Shown piece by piece: positions 9,469 through 16,808 of a stretch of 41,518 nt of DNA. Under the pieces are notes generated by a model, which was given only the letters and a program-made list of their open reading frames with translations, searched no databases and had not been told where the DNA came from. Every line of letters begins with the position of its first letter. Positions within the stretch are counted from its first letter, which is position 1. The translations under genes and the position numbers were made by a program. Source of the stretch: Muribaculaceae bacterium (GTDB taxonomy: Bacteria; Bacteroidota; Bacteroidia; Bacteroidales; Muribaculaceae); assembly GCA_029051525.1 (NCBI GenBank), contig JAIDKG010000116.1, positions 1-41,518 on the forward strand, given 5' to 3'.

Positions 9469-10557
9469 ATGAGTCGATATTATTATCCTTCAGCTCCTGA
9501 TGCTTTATCAGCCAAAAAGATGTTCCTTCGAGAGCATGGATATAAAATACCCCATTGTTTTAAAAACACATGGGGAGCTGGCTATGTTCTATTCGATTCA
9601 AAAGCAGATGTCAATAGTTGGCACAAGGAACATACCGGTCGCCCTTTCTACAAAGAAGAATATGAACCCGGAACAATCTTTACCAAGAATGATGCACTGC
9701 AAGAAATCGAAGAATCATACGGTGATCAGATAGACGAAGTTTTACGTTATCGAAACCCATTAATGCCGATTCTTGCAGTAGGACTTCCTTATTCATTTGG
9801 GAATCAAATGTTACTCAAGTTCGTAAAATCTTCGGATGAAAAAGATATAGAATACAAATTCCATATCCATTATGACGCATTCATTCTTGATGCGACTTGT
9901 GACATTCCTAACAGTACACTGAGAGAACAGATTGTTGCCATTATTTTCAAAATGTTCTACCACAGTCGTTTCAAAAAGCGGATTGAAGGATCTAATCAAG
10001 AGCTTGCTCGCAGAGAAGCAGTACGAAAAGCCGAAGAAGCGGAACGTGAGCGAATAAAGCGAGAAAGTCTATTGGAACAACAACGCAAAGCGGAAGAAGA
10101 ACGTAGGCAACAACGTGAAAGAGAAGAAGCAAAAGAGCGTGAAAGGAAATATCAAGAAGCTCTTGTCCGGTATTATGCCGACTTGGCAAAATATGAATCG
10201 GAGTTGAAAATATACAACGAAGCTATGGCATTGAAGAAACGTTTCACATATGGTGGGCAATTCCCTAATGGAGCATCGTTTATCTGTTTTATAATATTCC
10301 TTGTATTGATATTTTGCTCTTTTTTTCTGACAATGTTGGAAAATACAGTTCCTTATGGAATGTTAGTTCTTTTGGATATAGCCCTGCTTGTTGGAGGATA
10401 TAGGCTAATCTCTAAGAAACTGAACCCATATTTGGCAGAAGAACATTTTGATGAAAATGCATTCCGGCAATGGGAACTACAGAATCCTAACTCTCCATTG
10501 ATAAAATATGTGAGAAACAGTTGGCCTCCATCAACGCCAATCCAACCAACGCGATAA
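9469..10557 (+). CDS. Unknown coiled-coil membrane protein
   Basis: I do not recognise this 362-residue protein. The N-terminal 180 residues look globular and soluble, rich in aromatic and charged residues (SRYYYPSAPDALSAKKMF). Residues from about 180 to 245 form a long charged coiled coil with many Arg and Glu (AEEAERERIKRESLLEQQ). Two hydrophobic segments follow (FICFIIFLVLIFCSFFLTML and YGMLVLLDIALLVGGYRL), then a short polar tail. A protein built this way could sense in the cytoplasm and anchor in the membrane. Its last ten codons and stop lie within a 58-base repeat shared with the far side of the island (10526-10583), so the C-terminus may be a fusion scar. It converges on the PP2C gene. 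Confidence 0.7.
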   Translation: MSRYYYPSAPDALSAKKMFLREHGYKIPHCFKNTWGAGYVLFDSKADVNSWHKEHTGRPFYKEEYEPGTIFTKNDALQEIEESYGDQIDEVLRYRNPLMPILAVGLPYSFGNQMLLKFVKSSDEKDIEYKFHIHYDAFILDATCDIPNSTLREQIVAIIFKMFYHSRFKKRIEGSNQELARREAVRKAEEAERERIKRESLLEQQRKAEEERRQQREREEAKERERKYQEALVRYYADLAKYESELKIYNEAMALKKRFTYGGQFPNGASFICFIIFLVLIFCSFFLTMLENTVPYGMLVLLDIALLVGGYRLISKKLNPYLAEEHFDENAFRQWELQNPNSPLIKYVRNSWPPSTPIQPTR

Positions 10558-10583
10558 ATTCAGAACTGCCGGCTCACTCGGAA
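10526..10583 (+). repeat. 58-base direct repeat, left copy
   Basis: Aligns without gaps to 20836-20893, 49 of 58 bases identical by eye, in the same orientation. The two copies bracket the whole kinase/caspase cluster. This copy overlaps the 3' end of the coiled-coil gene; the other lies outside any gene I accept. Confidence 0.75.
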
Positions 10584-10608
10584 TCTTAAAACATCAACAA
10601 GTGAGCCG
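10570..10608 (+). terminator. Possible terminator hairpin of the coiled-coil gene
   Basis: CGGCTCACT (10570-10578) pairs with AGTGAGCCG (10600-10608), a nine-base stem around a 21-base AT-rich loop, 13 bases past the stop codon. No clear T-tract follows. Confidence 0.4.
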
Positions 10609-10738
10609 CCTTCATACACTCGCCTGTGGCTAACAGCCGGATGAATGGCAAGAATCCTTACAACTATCCGGTCAATCTGCACCGCAAGTCGGGAAAACCT
10701 TTTGATGACCTCACCAAGCTCACATTACTGCCTTACCA

Positions 10739-10805
10739 CTGGCTTAGCTATTCAGTCCCCCCACTTAGGCTTGATCTGAGAGGGGGGACTGAATAGCTAA
10801 GCCAG
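10739..10805. terminator. Long perfect hairpin between converging genes
   Basis: Two 24-base perfectly complementary arms (10739-10762, 10782-10805) enclose a 19-base loop. The hairpin lies between the ends of two converging genes and could stop transcription from both sides. It resembles the hairpin at 195-250 in having a very long perfect stem with a run of C or G near the loop and no strong T-tract. Confidence 0.6.
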
Positions 10806-10856
10806 CGACAGTGGCAATATTAAAATCCGAAAATACAACGGTTTTTATGGGATTCA

Positions 10857-11951
10857 TTAATCCGCGACACGTTCAGGTTTAAAGAATTGCATCACGGTGT
10901 TTAGTACGTCGGCTTTATTGTTTTCACTTCCCTTTGAGAAATATTCATACATAAATATTCCCGCAATAATCAACAAAACTACAAGCACAATGCCGAGGAG
11001 CAATTTTACCTTTCTGCGCGAAAACTTGGGAATCTTAGGCAGTGATGGCACAGGAATCTGTATGGTCCACTTCTTGTTTTTGCCACCTTTCTCATCTTGC
11101 TTTATCGGCTTTTGGGGCATAGTAGTTACCTCTGCTTCCTGCTCAGCATCAGCTTGTATTACCTGAGATAAGTCGGATTTGCTCTTTATCTTGACTTTAT
11201 CAATTGGTATGAGCCAGCAAGTGTAGTTATCGCGAGTGTTGCCATCGCAGATTGACTTGATTTTAGCGAGTTTTTGGCTATCGTCAAGTTTTTTGTCGGC
11301 AAGGATCTCACAAAGCGCTTCATTTGATAGCTGTTCCAATATACCATCGCAACAGAGAAAGAAGTAATCACCGGCTTGAATGTCATCAAACTGATATACA
11401 TCTGCCTTATATCGTTTCGATAGATGTGGCTGCATCGCGCGGGTGATGATATTCTTCTGCGGGAAATCACGGGCTTCTTCCTCGGTCAGTTCTCCCGCTT
11501 TCAGAAGGTCGTTTACCAGCGAATGATCGGATGACTGATAAAGGATACCTCCGCGCCTTGTTTCGACATTGAAAAGCGACGGACGAATATGATATATACG
11601 ACTATCCCCTATATGGGCGACAAGATAATTATCTTCATTAAGACAAAGACAAGTCATCGTGGTACCCGGTTTTTTTGAAGAGTTGGTATCAATGCTATCC
11701 AACGCATCATACGCTTTTGCCAAACCGGTTTCAAAAGTGGGTATATCAATTTCCGAACACGAGGTGAGATAATCGCCAAGAGCGCTTGCGGCTGTCATAC
11801 TCGCTACTTCGCCATTGTCATGTCCACCCATGCCATCGCACATGATAAATACACGGGTGCGGGTATCCGCACATGACGGATAAAGATAATCTTCTTGATT
11901 ATCCTTTTTCCCTATTTCTGTAAAACACAGAGGTTTCCTGATTTTAATCAT
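10857..11951 (-). CDS. Membrane-anchored PP2C-type Ser/Thr phosphatase
   Basis: This 364-residue protein removes phosphate from Ser/Thr and is the eraser of the local kinase circuit. The PP2C (PPM) catalytic domain covers about residues 5-250 and shows the metal-binding Asp motifs: CDGMGGHDNGE with D39, AHIGDSRIY with D116, CCDGILEQLS with D202, and RDNYTCWLI with D241. A Pro-rich basic linker leads to one transmembrane helix (about 315-336, LLLGIVLVVLLIIAGIFMYE) and a short external tail. The catalytic domain should therefore face the cytoplasm. It is the last gene of the cluster; its ATG overlaps the FHA gene stop by four bases (ATGA). The family call is secure. Substrates are inferred to be the kinases, the FHA proteins and the EF-hand protein. 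Confidence 0.92.
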   Translation of the reverse strand: MIKIRKPLCFTEIGKKDNQEDYLYPSCADTRTRVFIMCDGMGGHDNGEVASMTAASALGDYLTSCSEIDIPTFETGLAKAYDALDSIDTNSSKKPGTTMTCLCLNEDNYLVAHIGDSRIYHIRPSLFNVETRRGGILYQSSDHSLVNDLLKAGELTEEEARDFPQKNIITRAMQPHLSKRYKADVYQFDDIQAGDYFFLCCDGILEQLSNEALCEILADKKLDDSQKLAKIKSICDGNTRDNYTCWLIPIDKVKIKSKSDLSQVIQADAEQEAEVTTMPQKPIKQDEKGGKNKKWTIQIPVPSLPKIPKFSRRKVKLLLGIVLVVLLIIAGIFMYEYFSKGSENNKADVLNTVMQFFKPERVAD

Positions 11952-12499
11952 GCTAATCGGGTTGCTTCTTCGTCAACTATCTTAGACTCTAAAACTATGT
12001 CGGTAGTGCCCAATGTCATGGTGTCTCCGAATTTAAGGATAAGAACGTCTCCTCTATTTATCGGTCTACCATTTAGTTTAACGATGTTTGTAGAATTTAT
12101 TTCAACCAGATGATGCTCATAGCCGGTTGCTTTTCTCACTACGTCAATACGCACATGCTGCCGACTCATATACATATCGGTACTGATTTTAATATCGGCA
12201 GTGCCCGTCTGAGCCCGGCGGCCAATGATGTTCTGACCCTCCCGGAGAAATTGTATCTCGTTAGTTGCCGTTACTCTTATTTGCCCAATGTCTGCAACCG
12301 ATTTCGGAGGCATGACCAATTGAGTGGGCATTTCATCGGCACCTTGGGCACCACGTGCCTGAGTTCCGCTCTGATATACGCTGGCATTGGCCTTGAAGTG
12401 GCATTTGGGACACTCCACAACCATATTCTGATAGCCGGGCACTTCGTTGAACGAAAGTTGCTGATGGCACTCAGGGCATACTATGAATATCTTCCCCAT
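11948..12499 (-). CDS. Zinc-ribbon and FHA domain protein
   Basis: This 183-residue soluble protein has an N-terminal zinc ribbon (CPEC at C8/C11 and CPKC at C30/C33, MJ0042-like) and a C-terminal FHA domain at about 75-172. FHA domains bind phosphothreonine. The expected residues are present: a GRR turn at about 93-95, SRQH at 112-115 and NSTN at 135-138. The protein ends in DEEATRLA, which resembles the NEATRLI near the start of the upstream gene product, so T180 is a candidate phosphosite that could be bound in cis or by a partner. Translation is coupled on both sides: its ATG overlaps the upstream TAA (TAATG), and its stop overlaps the PP2C start (ATGA). It is most likely an adaptor reading kinase output. 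Confidence 0.88.
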   Translation of the reverse strand: MGKIFIVCPECHQQLSFNEVPGYQNMVVECPKCHFKANASVYQSGTQARGAQGADEMPTQLVMPPKSVADIGQIRVTATNEIQFLREGQNIIGRRAQTGTADIKISTDMYMSRQHVRIDVVRKATGYEHHLVEINSTNIVKLNGRPINRGDVLILKFGDTMTLGTTDIVLESKIVDEEATRLA

Positions 12500-13422
12500 T
12501 ATACGGTCATGATTGAGTCGGCATCATTTATATAGTCGGGCATATCATCATTAGAGGCGTAAAAAAAGTCGCCCTCCTGAGCCACTTGAACCTCCATGAG
12601 ATCTGCAATATCAATACCCGCTCCGGAGATGTCGTGAATTTCTGATTCCTGAATCTGACCGTCTCCATTATCATCATGTAGAAGAACATCTATTGAGCCG
12701 TTGTTGTCGACATCAACCAACAGGGCCTGATCTCCTTCATGCTCAACCAGTGCGATGTTAATAATCTGGCCGTCTTCATTCTGCACCGCTTCAACTCCGA
12801 GCACACGAATCTCATTATCGATAGGCTCAGCCGAAATCATTTCCGCATTTGCAGGCACAACTTCCGGAGCAACATCATGGTGTTCAACTTCTTGCGCTGC
12901 AGCATAGGTGCTGTGAGAGTTACTATGATGAGACGGAGCAACCTCATTTACGCGGCTCTGATAATCAACCTTCTCTTCCGATGTCAGATTGTCCCACTCA
13001 TCAGCATAATAGGTACCGTAAAGTCTTCCATTATATTCAAAGACACCTCCGGGACCAACTTGTGAACGAGCCTGCGCAAAAGCATCGTTAAAGTTATCAG
13101 CTTCCACATGTGCGTAGCGTATACCTTCATCGTTAGCAAGAATTGCTTGCTCCGGAGCCGGAGCCTCGGGAGTTTCTTCAGTCGCAACATCATCCTGAAC
13201 ATCAACGAGTGCTTCGGGATCGACATTGGGAGTTGAAGCAGAGGCAGTTGTCGCAGCTCCGACAGCGGCACCGACCACAACCCCACCGGCAGCGGCTGCA
13301 ATAGTATTACCTTTTTTAGCTTTTTTAGTCGTTTGTGCCTCCGGCTGCGTCTGAGATGACGGAGTGGCTTGCTCTTTCTGAGCGGGCACATCATTGATGA
13401 GACGGGTTGCTTCGTTGTCCAT
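12499..13422 (-). CDS. Acidic EF-hand membrane protein with pThr-like tail
   Basis: I chose the start at 13422 (307 residues) over the track's 13476 because a promoter-like -7 box lies between them. The N-terminus MDNEATRLI carries a possible FHA ligand (T6). A Gly/Ala-rich hydrophobic segment at about 40-62 (GGVVVGAAVGAATTAS) may be a membrane helix. After it comes a module with VGPGGVFEYNGRLYGTYY, a sequence type I associate with Bacteroidales proteins near kinases, and then an acidic region. Two EF-hand-like loops follow: DVDNNGSID (about 237-248, lacking the final Glu) and DDNGDGQIQESE (250-261, complete). The protein may sense calcium outside the membrane while its short tail is phosphorylated inside. 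The topology and role are inferred. Its TAA overlaps the next ATG by one base. Confidence 0.72.
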   Translation of the reverse strand: MDNEATRLINDVPAQKEQATPSSQTQPEAQTTKKAKKGNTIAAAAGGVVVGAAVGAATTASASTPNVDPEALVDVQDDVATEETPEAPAPEQAILANDEGIRYAHVEADNFNDAFAQARSQVGPGGVFEYNGRLYGTYYADEWDNLTSEEKVDYQSRVNEVAPSHHSNSHSTYAAAQEVEHHDVAPEVVPANAEMISAEPIDNEIRVLGVEAVQNEDGQIINIALVEHEGDQALLVDVDNNGSIDVLLHDDNGDGQIQESEIHDISGAGIDIADLMEVQVAQEGDFFYASNDDMPDYINDADSIMTV

Positions 13423-13445
13423 ATATGTTGTATTTAATTTTGATG

Positions 13446-13477
13446 CAAATTTAAGATGGTATTTTCTGAATCCCAAG
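13446..13477 (-). promoter_or_regulatory. Internal promoter before the EF-hand gene
   Basis: On the minus strand TAAATTTG (plus 13446-13453) matches the -7 consensus, with CTTG (plus 13474-13477) exactly 20 bases upstream as a near -33 box. It sits 24 bases before the ATG at 13422 and supports that start. It would give the EF-hand, FHA and PP2C genes their own transcript. Confidence 0.6.
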
Positions 13478-13536
13478 CGTTTTCACTCTTGAATGATGAA
13501 ACTATGGAATTGGTTGATGAAATGTTATTACGACCA

Positions 13537-15045
13537 CTATTCTTTTACTGTCCAAATGTTTGCTTCCGCCGGGAAACCTTTTGCAAGGGTGTGAGTATAT
13601 TCCCCAAGGTAGAGGAAGTAATAATACAGACTGTTTGGTTTGAGACATTCAGCCGAGAGGTAGCGGTTCAACACCCCTAATGGCATCATTAGTATGTTAC
13701 CATTGGGTCCGATAATTTTGTATCCGTGCATACCATTCTCGGAGAAAGTCGTCCAACTGCAACGCTCAATCAGTTCCTCGAACTGTTTTGTGGTCGGAAG
13801 ATGATGCTCAGATAGAAAATCTTTTGGGCGAACAATGTCTCCTGTCTCCAATTGGAATGTGTAAACATCATCATTCATTACAGATTTAGCGATGCCACTT
13901 AATTTTGTTGCCCACTTCACTGATAGACCGAGGTCAAGATATTGCATATCCGAAGGAGGAACCACGCGCGGAGTATCATCAATGCTTTGCTCATCTTTTT
14001 TCGCTACGCTGTAGTTAGATAGAGGTACATTGAGGATGACCGTTTCTTCCACAAATTTAGGTTGCAAATTATCCTGCGGTCGAGAAGTTACAGTCTTTGG
14101 TTCAGAAGTAACTGCGGGAGTATTTATCACAACTGTTTCTTCTGAAGAAGTCGGACTGACAATATGTGTTGGTTCTTCAACCGATTGCTGTCCTAATTCA
14201 CTTAGGAACTGCTGTATTGTCGCCGGTCTCTTGTTCTTTTTAATCTCCATGGCGTGTTCAACGGCATCGGCTATGCGCTGCGACACGCTTGTCGGCAGTT
14301 CCGGCAGTCCGTCTTCGAGGATTTCACTATAGTGAGGCGGTACCAATCCTGACAAGAGATTATAAAGTGTTGCGCCGAGGGCGTAAATATCGGTCTGTGG
14401 AGTAAAGGTTGAAACTCCGCCGGGACGATATTGCTCCACAGGGGCAAAACCATGACTGATACCTACCGGGGTAGTTGAGGTCTGGCCACCACTTGAGTCA
14501 TACTGCTTCGATAGACCAAAATCTATGAGTATAGGCTCATCATCCTCTTTGCGCACCATAATATTGGCCGGTTTCAGGTCGAGATGGTTCATGCTCATGG
14601 AGTGCATATAGCATACGGCGTCAGCTACTTTGCGGATGTATTCTACCGCTTTTGCTTCCGTAAGCGCACCTTGCGACTTTACGATTTGCGAAAGAGATGC
14701 CCCCTCCACATACTCCATCACATAGTACGCAGTGTCATTCTCCTGGAATATGTCATATATAGTAATGATATTCCGATGATTGAGTTTCGAGATATTCTTT
14801 GCCTCCTTGATGAATTTAGCTTTTAGCATCTCAACTATCTCCACTGAGTTTTTAGTGCCAATAGTAAGATGACTTGTATTTTCATCACGGTCACAATACT
14901 CTTTCGGAAAGAATTCCTTTATCGCCACCATCTTGTCAAGCATTGTATGCTCCGCAAGATAGGTGATGCCGAATCCTCCCTGCCCGAGGACACGGAGGAT
15001 TCGGTATTTGCCGTTCTGCAACTCTGTATTAACCGATAACTGCAT
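13537..15045 (-). CDS. Hanks-type Ser/Thr kinase with DLGLSVKWA-type C-terminal domain
   Basis: This 502-residue protein has a kinase domain at about 14-285: GQGGFGITY loop (21-29), VAIK lysine K43, HLDLKPAN catalytic loop with D156, DFG 175-177 and the activation end GFAPVEQY. The residue before the catalytic Asp is Leu rather than Arg, so it is a non-RD kinase. The linker repeats EETVVI (T304) and EETVIL (T335), good candidate phosphosites for FHA binding. The C-terminus (about 368-500) matches a module familiar from many Bacteroidales proteins and related to the Fibrobacter major paralogous domain: DLGLSVKWA, then LPTTKQFEELIERCSW and GYKIIGPNGN. I see no transmembrane helix. Its first 55 codons are almost identical to those of the next kinase upstream, which ends four bases before this ATG. 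Confidence 0.93.
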   Translation of the reverse strand: MQLSVNTELQNGKYRILRVLGQGGFGITYLAEHTMLDKMVAIKEFFPKEYCDRDENTSHLTIGTKNSVEIVEMLKAKFIKEAKNISKLNHRNIITIYDIFQENDTAYYVMEYVEGASLSQIVKSQGALTEAKAVEYIRKVADAVCYMHSMSMNHLDLKPANIMVRKEDDEPILIDFGLSKQYDSSGGQTSTTPVGISHGFAPVEQYRPGGVSTFTPQTDIYALGATLYNLLSGLVPPHYSEILEDGLPELPTSVSQRIADAVEHAMEIKKNKRPATIQQFLSELGQQSVEEPTHIVSPTSSEETVVINTPAVTSEPKTVTSRPQDNLQPKFVEETVILNVPLSNYSVAKKDEQSIDDTPRVVPPSDMQYLDLGLSVKWATKLSGIAKSVMNDDVYTFQLETGDIVRPKDFLSEHHLPTTKQFEELIERCSWTTFSENGMHGYKIIGPNGNILMMPLGVLNRYLSAECLKPNSLYYYFLYLGEYTHTLAKGFPAEANIWTVKE

Positions 15046-15238
15046 TTCTTCAAATATGTATTATTTCTGATTCCGAAATGGCCTCATCTACGCCTATTGC
15101 GACAATCTTCACTTGTTCGTTCTTATTGTTTATGTAATATGTGCCCGTATTAGAGACAGAATATTTGCTGCCATTTATAAGCAGGTACACTGAAACAGCA
15201 TCACTTACTGACCAAAAAAACTCAATTATTTCATCCCG
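14881..15238 (-). repeat. 358-base direct repeat, copy 1
   Basis: Pairs with 16244-16601 at an offset of 1363 bases; I count nine mismatches by eye. The copy spans the last codons of one kinase gene, the four-base gap and the first 55 codons of the next. It marks a duplication or gene conversion across a gene junction. Confidence 0.9.
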
Positions 15239-16408
15239 GGTACAAACATTCATCCCTCGCTTTTGGGAAATTGATATTTTGGGAAACACTCTTGTATCTA
15301 CAATAGGAGAAAGGGCTTGCTCTTCATTAGTTTCAAGAGTTTCAGTCTGCAATATAGCCGTCTCTTCATCAGATGACTCTGATGATTCAATATGCTCATT
15401 TACCGAATTGAGGGATGCGACATCATTGCCATCTGTGACACTTGGTGTACTATCTTTTGAGGCAAAATCTTTAGGCGTGTCGATACATGTCTTGATTACA
15501 TCGCCATCGTTACTTTTAACAGAGAGCGGTTTCTCATCCGATGGTGTAAAGCCCTCAAAATGCTTCAAGAATTCTTCGACTGACTGTGGCCGTTTCTGCT
15601 TCTTCGTTTCAAGGGCATGTTCTACGGCCTCCTTGGTTATATCGCTAACTGAGGAGGGATATTCCGGAATGCCATTTTCTAATATTTCGCCATAGTGAGG
15701 AGGTGTTTTGCCAGTTAGCATTGCAAATAGAGTTGCACCAAGAGCGTATATATCTGTTTGGGGAGAGAAGGATGAAACTCCACCGGGAATATACTGCTCA
15801 ATTGGAGCATACCCATGACTAATACCAACCGGTGTGGTTGACGTTTGACCGCCCGCTGAATCATATTGTTTGGATAATCCAAAGTCAATCAGAATTGGAT
15901 CTCCATCCTTGGCACGAATCATGATATTCGCAGGCTTAATGTCAAGATGGGTCATTGACAACCCATGTATGTGCGAAATCGCAGAAGCAATTTTCATTAG
16001 CATATTTATAGCATTTGCCTCTGACATTGCTCCTTCACACTTGATTTTGGAACTTAAAGATTCGCCTTCGACATACTCCATGATGTAATATGCCGTACCG
16101 TTCTCTTGGAAAATATCAAAAATCTTGACAATTCCCGGATGATCCAACTTTGATATATTCTTAGCCTCTTTGAGGAACTTGGTTTTCAAAGTCTCCACAA
16201 GTTCGGAAGAATTTTTCAAGCCGATAGTAACCTGACTTGTTGATTCATCACGGTCACAATACTCTTTCGGAAAGAATTCCTTTATCGCCACCATCTTGTC
16301 AAGCATTGTATGTTCCGCAAGATAGGTGATGCCGAAACCTCCCTGTCCGAGAACACGGAGGATTCGGTATTTGCCGTTCTGCAACTTTGTATTAACCGAT
16401 AACTGCAT
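15050..16408 (-). CDS. Hanks-type Ser/Thr kinase with beta-rich C-terminal domain
   Basis: This 452-residue protein has a kinase domain at about 14-285 with GQGGFGITY, K43, HLDIKPAN (D156), DFG 175-177 and GYAPIEQY. It is non-RD, with Leu before the catalytic Asp. A long acidic, Ser/Thr-rich linker contains SSDEETAIL, with T350 in an FHA-ligand-like setting. The last 75 residues (IIEFFWSVSDAVSVYLLI and onwards, ending SEIIHI) look like a small beta-sandwich. The same C-terminal domain survives as a stranded copy at 16413-16652 just upstream. No membrane helix is visible. The start matches that of the 13537-15045 kinase, and its TGA lies four bases before that gene's ATG, so the two are co-translated. 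The role of the C-terminal domain is unknown; ligand or partner binding is plausible. Confidence 0.93.
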   Translation of the reverse strand: MQLSVNTKLQNGKYRILRVLGQGGFGITYLAEHTMLDKMVAIKEFFPKEYCDRDESTSQVTIGLKNSSELVETLKTKFLKEAKNISKLDHPGIVKIFDIFQENGTAYYIMEYVEGESLSSKIKCEGAMSEANAINMLMKIASAISHIHGLSMTHLDIKPANIMIRAKDGDPILIDFGLSKQYDSAGGQTSTTPVGISHGYAPIEQYIPGGVSSFSPQTDIYALGATLFAMLTGKTPPHYGEILENGIPEYPSSVSDITKEAVEHALETKKQKRPQSVEEFLKHFEGFTPSDEKPLSVKSNDGDVIKTCIDTPKDFASKDSTPSVTDGNDVASLNSVNEHIESSESSDEETAILQTETLETNEEQALSPIVDTRVFPKISISQKRGMNVCTRDEIIEFFWSVSDAVSVYLLINGSKYSVSNTGTYYINNKNEQVKIVAIGVDEAISESEIIHI

Positions 16409-16601
16409 TTCTTCAAATATGTATTATTTCTGATTCCGAAATGGCCTCATCTACGCCTATTGCGACAATCTTCACTTGTTCGTTCTTATTGTTTATGTAA
16501 TATGTGCCCGTATTAGAGACAGAATATTTGCTGCCATTTATAAGCAGGTACACTGAAACAGTATCACTTACTGACCAAGAAACCTCAATTATCTCATCCC
16601 G
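16244..16601 (-). repeat. 358-base direct repeat, copy 2
   Basis: Second copy of the 14881-15238 repeat. It covers the first 55 codons of the 15050-16408 kinase and the truncated C-terminal tail upstream. Similarity stops abruptly at about 16602. Confidence 0.9.
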
Positions 16602-16652
16602 ATACCGTATACTTACGGCGTAACGACATGCGCTACTGTGCCAATCATTGAT
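16413..16652 (-). pseudogene. Stranded C-terminal tail of a lost kinase copy
   Basis: An open frame with no start codon encodes about 79 residues. The last 60 or so are nearly identical to the C-terminus of the 15050-16408 kinase (from RDEIIE to SEIIHI). It ends four bases before that kinase's ATG, exactly as the intact gene ends four bases before the next. Upstream of 16602 the similarity is lost and the frame hits a stop at 16653. The simplest reading is a tandem kinase duplication followed by deletion of most of one copy. Confidence 0.85.
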
Positions 16653-16808
16653 TCAGAATCTGCTACTACTGTGTCAATCACTTCGACATATTAATATGCT
16701 CTTCCTGCGGATTGAGCACTTGCTTTTATTATGCAAATAGCGGCATAAAAATCAAACTTATTGCTTTTCTCACTTTATATTGGGGGGAATTGCTGAAAAT
16801 CTTGGCTA

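Larger units (their letters stand above)
10558..10856. other. Convergent intergenic region with short open frame
   Basis: This gap between the converging coiled-coil and PP2C genes holds two hairpins (listed separately) and an open frame of 51 codons on the plus strand (10641-10796, starting MNGKNPYNY). The frame runs into the second hairpin, matches nothing I know, and has no visible promoter. It could be a gene remnant or chance. Confidence 0.35.
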
